Assembly: GCF_030253575.1 (NCBI RefSeq)
Contig: NC_080559.1
Span: forward strand, 34,715,501-34,779,500
Origin: Rhododendron vialii
Taxonomy: Eukaryota > Streptophyta > Magnoliopsida > Ericales > Ericaceae
Length of the DNA stretch: 64,000 nucleotides
Direction: 5' to 3'
The position numbers and the translations under genes are program-made. The notes below the pieces were generated by a model that saw only the letters and a program-made list of their open reading frames with translations, made no database searches and was not told the DNA's origin. Below, in pieces: positions 1-10,729 of this stretch (position 1 is its first letter; each line of letters opens with the position of its first letter).

Positions 1-198
1 TGTTTTCTCCGATCCAAAACATGGACCGGACCGATCCGGATCCGGATCTGCATCATAAACATCTCACCGGAACCCAGTTCCTTTCATCTCATCCAAATGA
101 ACTTTACCAAATTTAAAGAATTTAACCCATTTCGATGGGTACCACAAATAACCTCGAATAATATACTAGTAGAATAATATGAATTGTAGAGAAAGAAA

Positions 199-747
199 GG
201 ATTAGGCTCAGATCTGTGTACCATCAGACGAGGATCCGACTCTGCCATGGCTGCAATCACAGTTGCCTACGAGGGAAGAAAAAGAAAACCCCTTTTCATC
301 TCTCGAATACCCTCTGTGATGCCCCGCCAGGTAAACGGGTCGGATCCACAACGTCCGAATCATCTGCTCGGGAAAGCTATCGTCACGGCCTATTAGAGAT
401 GGGATGTTTCCGGTGAAGTGAAGTATTCGTCAGAAACCTCAGGAGCACTGAATAATTTCTCCGATAACTGGGAAGATTGGAGATGCTCTTAGTTTTGATT
501 ATTCCATTGCGGATACTCTTAGACCCTGTTCTGCTGGTAGTACTTGTTCTGGAAATGGAGACTGAAAAAACTACGAGTACACCAATGGTGTAAACACACA
601 CACACACGCACACAGAGGGGAGGGCTGTTGAGTTGTGGGGGAGAAATCATGGGCTCAGATGATGGGGATCATCTTGTATGTTTACAGAGAGGGACAACCA
701 CCCAAAGAAATCCCAATTTCTCTCTGTTTGGAGCCTCATTCTCGAGC
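199..747 (-). ncRNA. Structured non-coding RNA repeat, copy A
   Basis: First of five related units, read on the minus strand. It opens (747 downward) with a GAGGCTCCAA block, then hairpin 1 at 684-727, where ACAGAGAG pairs with CTCTCTGT around a GGGTGGTTGTCCC core, then a short hairpin GATGAT-CCCC-ATCATC near 658-673. It ends with a CAGATCTGAGCC block near 205-216. A TATAAAAA box at 777-784 lies about 30-40 bp upstream on the minus side. Reading frames on either strand differ from those of the other copies, so I infer an RNA product. The middle (about 485-525) carries the end of a small transposon-like sequence also seen at 18.4-18.7 kb. It could instead be a repeat family with no function. 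Confidence 0.42.
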
Positions 748-1465
748 ATATAACCCTAGTTACTTTCCCAAACCCATTTTTATAGTGCCCCCGTAATTTT
801 TCTTCGGTTTCACCGCCACTCCCTTGTTCGCATCTTGTTGGCGGGGCAACCAGAATCCGGTTCAGAAATTTTCTTAAAAAGTAAATAGTTTATTTTATAT
901 TTTTAAATTTAAAAATAAAGTAAATAAAAAATAATTTTTTAATTTTTTTGCATCGTATAAAAGATCTCGATGAGATCTTTCAAATAAGATCCATATTGTA
1001 TATTTTTAAATTTCAATAAGTCCATAATTTTTAAGCTTAAAATTACTTTTTTAAAAAATAAGGACTTATTTTTAGTTTCGGAACAGAGCCTAATACTCAA
1101 GTTTAATCCGTGTCGTTAGTTAAAAATTTGTTCAAGATCGGCTTGTTAAAGTTTCAATCAAGGTTGTACAAACTATTACTCTTTTTGTTCAGCTTATCAC
1201 TGCTTATGTAGAATAAAAAATTCAAACTATTTGAGATTGATTTGTGTTTGGCTTGATAAAACTCATTTGAGCTCATCCCATCTCATAAGCAAGCTAGTTC
1301 GCACATATTTTTGAAACTCATTTACTCCGCTTGGTTCCCATTTTTTAGAGTAACTTTTTACTCTCGACACAGTTTCCAATAAATCTCTCTTTATCTCTCT
1401 CCACTCATTACCGCTCATTATATCCAAAATAACTTTTTAAAATATAAACCAAACAAAGTGATTAA
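748..1465. other. Intergenic, AT-rich, diverged repeats
   Basis: No gene seen. About 855-1,090 is an old MITE-like copy whose ends resemble TTTCGGAACAGAGCC. It is related to the copies at 1,765-2,010 and 9,618-9,857 but in the other orientation. About 1,090-1,340 is a dispersed sequence rich in GAGCTC/CTTGA words, with relatives at 8,970-9,150 and 46,345-46,620. Confidence 0.5.
777..784 (-). promoter_or_regulatory. TATA box for RNA repeat copy A
   Basis: TATAAAAA on the minus strand in the context CACTATAAAAATGGG. It is correctly spaced for a start near 745-755, just before the conserved block of copy A. It supports minus-strand transcription but is not proof of it. Confidence 0.4.
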
Positions 1466-2135
1466 GGGAAATGATACGCCCACCGCCTATCATCCACCGA
1501 ACAACCCACCGCATCACCCATTGCACGACACTCGGCGGTGGGCCCCACCATTTAAAAAAAAAAACCCAGAAATAAGTCCACACCCAATTGAGAGAGAGAG
1601 GAGGAGGACGGCCATAAACACTGCCGACGACCTTCACGACCGCCATCCCCCAAACCTCCGTTCCAAGTACGCCGATAATCCCTGATATCCTTCCTCATCA
1701 CCCCCTTCTCTCTCTTCCCCCATTTCACACCCTCTCCTCTTCTCTCTCTAGAAAAGACTCTAATGCTCTATTCCGTAACTCAAAATAAATATTTATTTTT
1801 TAAGAAGGTAATTTTAAGTTTAAAAATAATATATTTACGCAAATAATTTTTCTATTAATATGGATCTTATTTAATAGATTCCATCAAGATCTTTTATACG
1901 GTGCAAAAAAAATTAACAAAATATTTTTCATTTACATTATTTTTAAGTTTGAAAATGTGAAATAAGCTGCTTATTTTTTACGAAGGTTTCTGGAACGGGA
2001 CCTAAATCCCAAACAAAAACTAGAAAAGACTCCAAATCCCAAGCAAAAAGCAACACACCAGGCTCCTCCGAAAAATCAACAGCTACATCAAAAAAAAGAA
2101 AGAAAGAAAAGAACTGGAACCCTGCAATCAGAGAA

Positions 2136-2535
2136 TAATCATAGGCCTCGATGTCCGGGTGTGCTTCTTCGAGCTTGGAGACCAGGTAGGCGTTCTCGTC
2201 AACGAAGACGGTGCGGCCGTTGTGGTTGAGGACGTGCCAGAGGAGGGTTTCGTGGGCCAAGTTGAAGATGAGGAAGTTGCATTTTGGGGCAGCGCCGGGA
2301 GGACGGCGGTGATGGATTTGAGATCGATGGAGGCGGTCGGTAGTGGCGGTGGAGTTCGGGGTTGAGCCGTAGTGGAGGAGGGCGTCGAATATGGGTTTGG
2401 GTAAGGGGCCGCCACCCCTGTCAGCGACATAGGAAGTGGTGGTGGAGGTTTTGGTGGTGCGGACTGATGAGAGGGCAGCGGAAGGAAGAAGAGAAAGAAG
2501 AATGAGGGGAGAGAGAGAGAGAGGGAGGAGGGAGG
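2136..2535 (-). pseudogene. DUF579 (GXM/IRX15-like) gene fragment, frameshifted
   Basis: The minus-strand translation gives a hydrophobic N-terminal stretch, then PIFDALLHYGS and CNFLIFNLAHETLLWHVLN followed by GRTVFVDENAYLVSKLEE and IEAYD. This matches the N-terminal part of plant DUF579 proteins, which include the Golgi glucuronoxylan 4-O-methyltransferases (GXM) and IRX15. The product of an intact gene acts on secondary-wall xylan. Here only about 110-130 residues remain. A short middle segment (SIDLKSITAVLPALP, about 2,290-2,340) reads only in another frame, so two compensating indels have occurred, and the similarity stops after EAYD. The 5' side is cut by the hAT insertion. It lies inside a Pack-MULE and is almost certainly non-functional as an enzyme. 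Confidence 0.75.
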
Positions 2536-2536
2536 G

Positions 2537-2695
2537 TAGGGATGGCAATCCCGACCGCCTCACCCCGCCCCAAATGGGTTGGAAATTCGGGAATTTTTCG
2601 GGGATCGGGTAGGGGATGGGGATAATTTTTTTTTAAAAATGGGGAACGGGTAGGGGATGGGTATGAGTTTGTCCCCGCCCCATCCCCGCCCCGCC

Positions 2696-2727
<32 letters not shown>

Positions 2728-3236
2728 CTATATATATATATAAAATAAATAAGTTATATACATAAATGAAAATTATATAGGAGTACTATATATACATAAG
2801 TGAGGAAGAAAGAAAGAAACTAAATCTCACTGTCAATTAACATAGAAAGTAATTGAATTCACTTACCACGGATAGAAGATTAGTAGAAAGAAGAACTCAA
2901 ATCGATAGTTCTAGTCAGATAAATATTGTTCACGTCGAAAACTCATGAAATAACGTCGTGTTGAGAGACTAAGAAACGAAGCTTCAAAGAGCTCTGCTTG
3001 TGTTGTTTGTTCTTGGCATCTTGCTGCAGGAGGGATACCGGATTAAGAATATCGATTTTGCCTGTGGTTCCAGTTGGATTCCCGATTCCCCACGGGGATC
3101 CCCGTTCCCCGTTTGGGGAGGGGATGGAGGGTAAAAATAATTCTCCGGTGGGGATTGGGGAGGGCATGGGGATGGATTTGGATTCGGAGACGGGAATAGT
3201 GATATCCACCCCCTACCCGCCCCATTGCCAACCCTA
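2537..3236. mobile_element. Non-autonomous hAT-type element
   Basis: A 700-bp element with ends TAGGGATGGCAAT and ATTGCCAACCCTA, flanked by a perfect 8-bp duplication AGGGAGGG (2,529-2,536 and 3,237-3,244). Eight-bp duplications and TAGGG...CCCTA ends are typical of hAT elements. The interior is made of G/C-rich runs such as CCCCGCCCC, a GT/TA microsatellite (about 2,700-2,742), and no transposase frame. It is nested in the Pack-MULE. Confidence 0.8.
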
Positions 3237-3385
3237 AGGGAGGGAGGGAGGGACTGGATTTTTCTAGCTTTCTTTCTTTCTTTTTTTAAAAATGGTGGGT
3301 CCCACCGCCACGCGTCGGGCAATGGGTGATGCGGTGAGTTGTTCGGTGAATGATAGGCTGTGGCGTATCATTTCCTAGTGATCTG

Positions 3386-4867
3386 TGCCTTGTTCTCTTT
3401 ACAATTCAAAAAGAAATTTTCAAAAAATTATTCCTAAATTCTTTCTACTTCCAACATTTCTCTCTTTATCTCTCTTCACTTATTACCCCTACTATTTTTC
3501 AAAAAAAATTCAAACACCAATCCAAACATAATATAAGTTTTCAAACCAAGTATCATCAACCAGCTTGGCTCATTTGACTTGTTTATCCCTATTTGTTGGT
3601 GCTAAGGCTTATACTAGTTACACAATTTTTGGTTCTCGTTTTAAATTTTCACTCTGTTTTTACTTTCATTTTCCGTTATCACATTTCTTTAGTATCAGGT
3701 TTTTTTTTATTTTATAAAACAAAAAAATTTATGGGTATACCATTTGGTGTATATCAAATGTACGCCGAATGAGCTAAATTTATTAAGTGTTTTATTAAAA
3801 TAATATTTTAAACAAATTGAACAATTTTGATCATTAGTGTGACACGATCTGGTGCATATTTGAAATACCCATAGTTGACTCTTTATAAAATAAAATAAAA
3901 AAATTGCTTGCGTGCACTCGCTTTTTTTCTCAGTATCACTTAAGCATGCACGCAGTATGCGACTTGGGATATATATATACTCTCTCCTCATTCTCATTTT
4001 GGCTCAAGCATGCACATTAGGACCTCACCATGGGAAGATAGAAGAATAGTTTGGACAAAGCGTGCGCATGAAATTTTTTTTCTTCTCCCTTTGGTTGCGC
4101 GGTGCAAACTTCGTATACTTGAAGAGCTTGGTTAACCATTCACTAGGCGATGAATAATATGCATGAGAGACCAAACAAGTTTAAACCTTAATGCACATCT
4201 CAGGCATGTCGATACTCACTCACTGACATCAACACAATTTTCTCAGGTGTCGATACAACTTGCACACATTTTCCTAATTGAAATTCTCGACTAACGACTT
4301 TAAGTGCAAACAAAGTGGTAAAAAAATAAAGCATTCGAAGGCAAGCATTTGGCAAAATCATTAATTTCTTTAAAAAAAAAAATCCAGCACAGACGTTCAA
4401 GACTTTGCTCCGCACCATTGAGTTTTCAGAAAACGTCTATGGATAATTGTTTCAGGAACGCGTTTCGAGCGTAAAGATATGCAATAGATTTTTTTTACGT
4501 CAGTTACTACCCTGCTATTTTTGCTTTGGGAAATCGGTCTTATTCGCTTATTTGTTCTTCAATTTACATGCCTTGTGAGAATTTGAAAACCCATCAAAAT
4601 GTCTTCCACAAACCGTAATCTCTCAAGGCATATTACATAGCCCACAGCCAAGTACTTTGTTTTACAATTGATTCTGCAGTAGAAATCAAACTGCTAATAA
4701 AACCCTCCAAAAACCTCACATATTTAACAGACAAACGCAATTCACGAATAAGAACCACCAAGCTCCCCAAACTGAACACATTATTACATCCAGAAACCGA
4801 ACGAATCAAAACAAAAGAAATAAACATAACTTTGTGTACATATATAAATAAACAGGAGGCAATAAAT
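3386..4867. other. Intergenic, no gene recognised
   Basis: AT-rich sequence with short open frames only. About 3,725-3,780 holds a diverged repeat with the word ATTTGGTGTA, which also occurs near 6,268, 39,803 and 43,540. Nothing else could be assigned. Confidence 0.4.
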
Positions 4868-5376
4868 GATTAGGCTCAGATCTGTATATGACAAGGCAAG
4901 AATCTGACTCCACCATGGCTGCAAAGAACAGTTGCCCATAAGGTTGAGAAAGGGAATTGGGCTAAAGAGAAGATTTGGGCAAGGATAAATTATGGGTTGC
5001 AAATGGAATCACCCACAATCCCTCATAGGCCCTCTGTGTTGCCCCGCCAAGAAACAGATCGGATCCTTTTGCCTGTATCATATTCTCGCCAAAGCCATCG
5101 TCACAGCCTTCAAGTTCAGGTGTGTAAAGAAAACAGAACCAGCAGGTGCAAATGTGCAAGCTTTCCTCCAATATCAAAGACCACCAAATAATTTTTCCAC
5201 ACAGACAGATGTATGCAAGCCAACATATTGTATGCGCAAGAGAGAGAGAGAGGGTTGTTGATTTTGTGGGGGAAATCATGGGCTCAGATGATCCGAAAAG
5301 GGATCATCTTTGTGGAAGAGAGGGGCAACCACCCTTAGAAATACCCGATCTCTCTTTTGGAGCCTCATTCTTGAGA
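4868..5376 (-). ncRNA. Structured non-coding RNA repeat, copy B
   Basis: Same architecture as copy A. Hairpin 1 is at 5,316-5,356, but its outer pair has changed: AAGAGAG opposite CTCTCTT, where other copies have CAGAGAG opposite CTCTCTG. Hairpin 2 is perfect at 5,287-5,308 (GATGATCC, loop, GGATCATC). The distal block (minus sense) has GGCTGTGACGATGGC and CTTGGCGGGGC. The CAGATCTGAGCC block closes the unit at about 4,873-4,884, and a TATAAT-like word lies near 5,491-5,501 on the minus side. Short frames do not match those of the sister copies. Confidence 0.42.
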
Positions 5377-5627
5377 AAAAAGAGAGGTATGAGGAAGGGC
5401 TGAACCGTTTCTTTGTATCTTTTTTTTTTTATCGGCAAGCTGAACCCATTCTTGAGTTCAACTTCAACCCTTGTTCTTGGTCCAAGCTCTCAAATTATAG
5501 TCCCAAAATCCTCGTGGTTTGAGTGGCATTGCTAAGAGAGGAGTACAAGGTTCCGTTCTGTTAAAGTTCTTAGGCTGTGTTGTTGTAAACTTATAAGTCT
5601 AAAAAAAAATAGATATATGTATGGGGG

Positions 5628-6241
5628 TTAGGCTCAGATCTGTGTATGATCAGAAAAGAGTCCAAATCCGCCATGGCTGCAACCACAGTTACCCGTGAGA
5701 GCAAAAAGAAGAAGAAAACCCCTTCTTCTCCCAGAGCTGTGCATGCCCCGCCAAGAAACGGTCAGATGCTCTATCGCCTGAATCATCTGCTCAGAAAAAG
5801 CTATCATCACAGCCAAAGTTTTTGTTTTCTTTTCCATTGTACGTCTTTTGGGTAAGATACTGGAGGGGATCTTAACTAAGAGCATCCGTAGTGGAATAAT
5901 CAAAACAAAAGGTTGCTAAGGATAGCAATATTTGCTCAAAAAGAGCTCACATTGGAATAACCAAACTCAGCAACCTCTTAGCAACTCATTAAAGATAGGT
6001 AATGTATTGTAAGAGAATGACATGTCATCTTCCAGATTCTGATTTCCCAGCAAAAGAGCGCAAATACACACACACACACATCGATCGAGAGAGAGAGAGA
6101 GAGATGGGAGGGTTGTTGATTGTTTGGGAGGAATCATCGACTGTGATGATCTGATTAGGGATCATAATCTTGATTAGCAGAGAGGGGCAACCACCCTCAG
6201 AAACACCCACTAATCTCTCTGCTGAAAGCCTCAAAATCCTG
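5628..6241 (-). ncRNA. Structured non-coding RNA repeat, copy C
   Basis: The longest copy. Hairpin 1 is at 6,177-6,222 (GCAGAGAG opposite CTCTCTGC) and hairpin 2 near 6,142-6,163 (ATGATCCCTAATCAGATCAT in minus sense). The distal block reads GGCTGTGATGATAGC and TTTCTTGGCGGGGC, followed by GGTTGCAGCCATGGCGG. The extra length comes from sequence at about 5,879-6,000 resembling one end of the 18.4-kb MITE, and from a CA/GA microsatellite at 6,065-6,103. A minus-strand frame of 89 codons (5,634-5,903) exists only in this copy. Copies C and D are the most similar pair. Confidence 0.42.
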
Positions 6242-6353
6242 AAGCAAGGCCTTGCTTCGCATTACCAAATGGTGTGTACCCATAGACAGTTCGCAACAGA
6301 GAGTAAGTAAACTATAACAAGAAGGGCTAGTTGGAACTCACCCTGAGGGCTAG

Positions 6354-6665
6354 TTAGGCTCAGATCTGTGAATATTCATAGACGAGAGTCTGACTCCGCC
6401 ATGGCTGCAACCCACAGCAGCTCTGTGAATGCCCCGCCAGTGAACGGGTCGGATCCTCCGTCCCTGAATCACCTGCTCAGGAAAAAGCTATCTTCACAGC
6501 CAATGTTTTTCCTTTTCTTTTCCATGGTCTGTTTCTGTTTCGCTTTTTGGGTAACCATGTTTCCACAAACAATTCCCTACTGGAGCTGTAAGTATCATTT
6601 CCAGTTCTGATTTCCCAGCAAAAAGCCACACCCACGCACGCATATAGATACATACATACATAAAT

Positions 6666-6715
<50 letters not shown>

Positions 6716-6866
6716 GTGTGTGTGAGCAGAGGAGGGCTGTTGATTTTTTGGGAAGGAATCATCGGCTGTGATGGTCTGATTAGAGATCATCAGCATGAGT
6801 AGCAGAGAGGGGCAACCACCCTCAGAAACGCCCTCATCTCTCTGCTGAAGCCTCAAAATCTTGGGG
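6354..6866 (-). ncRNA. Structured non-coding RNA repeat, copy D
   Basis: Hairpin 1 is at 6,802-6,845 (GCAGAGAG opposite CTCTCTGC). Hairpin 2 (near 6,769-6,792) has one mismatched pair relative to copy C. A long GA microsatellite (6,670-6,711) separates the two conserved blocks, where copies C and E have CA/GA tracts. The distal block keeps GGCTGTGAAGATAGC, ACTGGCGGGGC and GGTTGCAGCCATGGCGG. It lies only about 110 bp from copy C in the same orientation. Confidence 0.42.
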
Positions 6867-7020
6867 TAAATCCAAATACCAAAAACGGACGGGGTCTTCA
6901 AGTTTTCAGATGGTCAAAGTACAGCACTCGCTTCGAAACAGAGAGTAGGTTTGGAGATGCTATGCTATGAAGCTACCAAGTTCCAACCCTAATCCCTTGC
7001 TCGAGGCCATTATTTACTTA

Positions 7021-7391
7021 GAGCATTTCCAATCCACCTCTATTTTTCCAAAATAGAGGATGGATGTGACACATTGAGGGGAGATTTTATAATTTATTCT
7101 CTTTTTTCTTCACTTTTTGTAGTTTTTGGGAGAATTTTTGAGGGACCCACCGTCCTTTTTAGAGTTTGATCCTCCAAAAGTAAATTTGGTCCTCTAAAAA
7201 TGGAGGATCAAAAGCAAATTTGGAGTACAAAATTCCTCCAAACTCTAAAAAGGACGATGGGTCCTTCAAAAATTCTTCCAAAAAGTACAAAAAGTGAAGA
7301 AAAAATTGGAATAAATTACAAAATCTCCCCTCAATGTGTTACATCCATACTCTATTTTGGAGGAAATGGAGATAGATTGGAGATGCTCTTA
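7021..7391. mobile_element. Palindromic Harbinger-type MITE
   Basis: Nearly the whole element is one inverted repeat of about 180-bp arms. It begins GAGCATTTCCAATC and ends GATTGGAGATGCTC, with TTA on both sides. The 3-bp TTA duplication and GAGCATCTCCAA-type ends fit the PIF/Harbinger (Tourist-like) group. No protein frame is present. An RNA read through it would fold into one long hairpin. Confidence 0.75.
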
Positions 7392-7531
7392 TAAGTCTTA
7401 TATCGCTTCCAGCTTTCCCTTCTGTTCTTTTAAAGGTTATTTTGGTAAGGTGCAGAAGATGCAAGGTTATTTTGGACACTCCGCGTAAACATAAACTGTT
7501 GAGAGATTCCTTTTTTTTTACTCCGTATTAA

Positions 7532-8276
7532 GAGCATCTCCAACCAATGCTCTATTTCTCCATTTGAGAGTATAAAACTCTTTCAACCCATCCTCTCAAG
7601 CTTCCTCTATTTGAGAAGATGGGATTTTGATCCTCCATATTTAGAGGATGAAAAAAAATATGGAGGATCCCTCTATAACACTATTTACCTTTTAAAATGA
7701 CATTTATATCCTAATTATGAGTTTCTACTGAAACTGGTAGTTGAACTACCACCATCATTAACTTCACTCTGTTTATTCCTCACTCTGTCTACACTGATCT
7801 CCAACATTAATTTCACAGAGGATTTGTGCTTAACTTCTATACATTTCACAGGTTGTAAACTGGTGTTGGAGACATATAATTGGAGTAGTATGTCATCTTC
7901 CTCCTCCCATTCTTCCATTTCTTTTGCATAATTAGTAAATTGTGATTGAGCCCCATAAATTGGAAATGTAGTGGAAGCCATGGCTATAGAAAATTGGAGT
8001 AAAGAACAAGTGGGAGGGTGGGGGAAATGTAGTGGAGTAAAAACTGGAGTAAAAATCAGGAGGGGAAGTGCCGTGGCAGATTATTTTTGGAGGGAATTTT
8101 TGGAGGGTGATTTTGGAGGGAATTAGTAGAGGTTAATTTTGGAGGGAAATTTTAGAGAGAAAAATAGAGGATTTGTGGTTGGAATAAAAAGGAATAGTAA
8201 TTTCCTTTAAAATCATTTTATGAATAAAATAAAGTATTTTGATACTCTCGAATAGAGTATTGGATTGGAGATGCTC
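7532..8276. mobile_element. Harbinger-like inverted-repeat element with an 88-codon frame
   Basis: The ends GAGCATCTCCAA and TTGGAGATGCTC are flanked by TAA and TTA. Inside, a minus-strand frame (7,715-7,981) starts MASTTFPIYGAQSQ and is acidic around residue 20-30. I do not recognise it. It may be the remains of a transposon-encoded protein. The element is about 745 bp, too short to be autonomous. Confidence 0.6.
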
Positions 8277-8690
8277 TTAGGAGTACTAGATTTTTACTAC
8301 AAGACTCCAACAATTGCTTTATCCAATGCACCAGCATTGCTGCCTATGTCTCCAGACTCTCCCCTAAAACCATAAGGCCGTATTTATGGTGTTCACGAGG
8401 CGGTACTGTGGTGTGGTGGGCCTAGTGATGGGCAACGGGACAGATCGGAGGTGAATATTGATATATTCAAATCCGAACTACGATCCCTGAAAAAATCTGT
8501 ATCTGTCTTGATTCTCGAAAAAATTCCCGAATATCCAATTCATTCAGGAAGGGTAACGGATCAAATACGGACGGATCTGTCGAGATGGTCATCCTTAGGT
8601 AGGCCCGTAACAAGGTGGGATAATTTACTGTTAGAACTCCAAACGAACCGAGCTGTTCACGACCAGTTTGAGACTCGGTTTGTTAGGACT

Positions 8691-8810
8691 TAACTTGGAA
8701 TGGGAGAGGCTGTAGTACACCCGCCACACTTAACTCGGAATGGGAGGGACCGTAGTGCACCCGCCGCACTTAACTCAGAATGGGAGGGATTGTACTACAC
8801 CTGTCGCACT
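8691..8810. repeat. 40-bp tandem repeat, three copies
   Basis: The copies start at 8,691, 8,731 and 8,771, each beginning TAACT(T/C)(G/A)GAATGGGAG. The spacing is exactly 40 bp and the copies differ at a few positions each. Confidence 0.85.
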
Positions 8811-9617
8811 ACAGCGCCGATCCGACCGTCTATCTTGGTGCGGACGATTTGGATTTAATCCAAGCTCTTATAAATCCTAATCGTCTATTGTTCAGATGAA
8901 AATCCAAACCATCCATTGTCGAGATGGACGGCCGGATTGGCCGCACTACACGTATAATGCAAGGGGTGCTGCGAGTCCACTTAACTCGGCTCGTTTAGTA
9001 ATTACATCAAGCTCAAACAGTCAAACTCGAGTTTTTGACTCATTTAATAATCAAGTTAAACTTAACACTCAAAAGCTCAACTTGACTCGAAAAATAGGCT
9101 CTAACTCTTTTATAAGGCTCACTTACAGGGGAGCCGAGCTTGAGCTTTTAAATGACATAGTTACTTTTTAGTTTTCTGGAGTAATTTTAAAGTGTAATTA
9201 GGCTATTTTATCTATACGCGGGGAAGAACATGAATTTTATTTGTGCTAAAAAGAAATGCCAGCCTACCACCTTTTTCTCAAGAGCCGTTGTTTGAGCTCT
9301 CCTTTGATTATAGCTATGGCTGGTGGGTTGAACTTCTTTCTCCAGGAGGTCATTTCTGTATCTAGGTTAGTTTCCGTACACCTTAATTAATTATCTCTTC
9401 GGTTTAATTAGAGGCATGACATCCATGCCAAGAAAAAAAAAATTCACAAAAAATTATATTACTTATTGGGCATGATCTAAAGAATCAAGCCCTGATTAAT
9501 TTCGTGGGGTACAAATTCACCAATCAATCAGATCAATTCTTGAGACAAGTGAGAAAACTTACTTCTATACTTGTCAAATTATTCGCGACTCTTAGTACAT
9601 TTTTTAAATTACTCTTA

Positions 9618-9857
9618 GGCTCCGTTCCGGAAACGGAAAAAAGCCCTTATTTTTTAAGAAGGCAATTTCAAGCTCAAAAATGAGAGGTTTATTGAAATCT
9701 AAAAATATACACTATGGATCTTGTTTGAAAGATCTCATTGAGATCTTTTATACGATGTAAAAAAAATTAAAAATTTATTTTTCATTTACATTATTTTTGA
9801 ATTTGAAAATGTGAAATAAGCTGCTTATTTTTTAAGAAGGTTTCTGGAACGGGGTCT
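9618..9857. mobile_element. MITE with GGCTCCGTTCC ends
   Basis: About 240 bp with inverted ends (GGCTCCGTTCCGGAAAC and the complement near GGTTTCTGGAACGGGGTC) and the shared inner word TTATTTTTTAAGAAGG. Related copies are at about 1,765-2,010 and 855-1,090. No coding capacity. Confidence 0.6.
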
Positions 9858-10408
9858 TAATTGCCCAAGAGAGTTGATAGATTTTGACTTGATCGTGTTC
9901 GTTCTGGGCTTTGAAATAAAAAATGAAAAGAAATGAGAGTGAAAATTTATTTAAACGTGTGCAAAAAAAAAAATTTTGAGTCTAAAATCCCAAAACAAAC
10001 ATGACCGATCTTCGGGGATATGTACTTGTAAATCCCTAAACTACAGGCCTAAACTATCACATGATGCGAACCCAATTTTTGGGTGCCATGTGCGTATCGC
10101 ATTACCAGGTGGATGTAGTGCCAAGCACCCACATCTGGATGCTTTCAAAAATATGTTTGACGGTTCAAATTAAAACACTCTCTTTCATCTCACCCCACTA
10201 CTCTCTTTCCTCTTTCCGAAATGAAAAGCTCAGATGCGCTGAGCGGGCATCCCGGGACTTGAAATAAACCAATTATGGAAACAACCCAGGCAGGACGCAA
10301 TACATGGGGAAGGGCCATGGTTTAGTCAAAACAAAAGACGAAAAACGAAAGAAAGAAGAAATTTTTTATTTTTGTAAAAAAAAAAAAACAATTAAAGAAA
10401 AGAAATTA

Positions 10409-10694
10409 GATTAGGCTCAGATCTGTGTGAATGATTCAGAGTGAAGATTGGTAACTCCGCCATGGCTGCAACCACAGTTTCCTGTAAGAAGAGAAGAATG
10501 AGAAAACCCCTCTCTCACAGACCCTCCGGGTTGCCCCGCCATGAAACGGGTCGGCTCCTCCATCCCCAAATCATCTGTTAAGAGATCTATCATCACAGCC
10601 TGAATTTTTTTTTTTTTTTTTTTTTGGTTTTCCGGGTAAGATTCCTCGAGGAAACAATTGGATACGACGACGAAGAGAGGTCACCGTAATTTAC

Positions 10695-10729
<35 letters not shown>

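Larger units (their letters stand above)
1466..3376. mobile_element. Pack-MULE-like transposon carrying a gene fragment
   Basis: The ends at about 1,466-1,563 and 3,281-3,376 are inverted copies of each other for roughly 95 bp. Both start with GGAAATGATACGCC and share CCGCATCACCCATTGC. The flanks AGTGATTAA (1,457-1,465) and AGTGATCTG (3,377-3,385) match at 6 of 9 bases, as expected for an aged 9-bp Mutator-type target duplication. No transposase is present. Inside lie a fragment of a cell-wall gene (2,136-2,535), a hAT element (2,537-3,236) and a small MITE (about 1,765-2,010). Long terminal repeats of this kind, a 9-bp duplication and captured host exons define Pack-MULEs. A single end of the same family lies at 18,376-18,432. 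Confidence 0.75.
8283..10408. other. Intergenic: short tandem repeat and MITE remains
   Basis: Holds a three-copy 40-bp repeat (8,691-8,810), a diverged element with the word GACGGCCGGATTGG (about 8,815-8,960), a CTCGAGTTT-rich dispersed repeat (8,970-9,150) and a MITE (9,618-9,857). No gene recognised. Confidence 0.45.

Noticed and set aside
5646..5855. Plus-strand small peptide starting MAATT in copy C, with similar starts in other copies (GCCATGGCTGCA context)
   Set aside because: The start context is shared, but the frames diverge and stop at different places in each copy, so conservation is at the nucleotide level.
8691..8810. CRISPR-like array
   Set aside because: The repeats are contiguous without unique spacers, and this is plant nuclear DNA.
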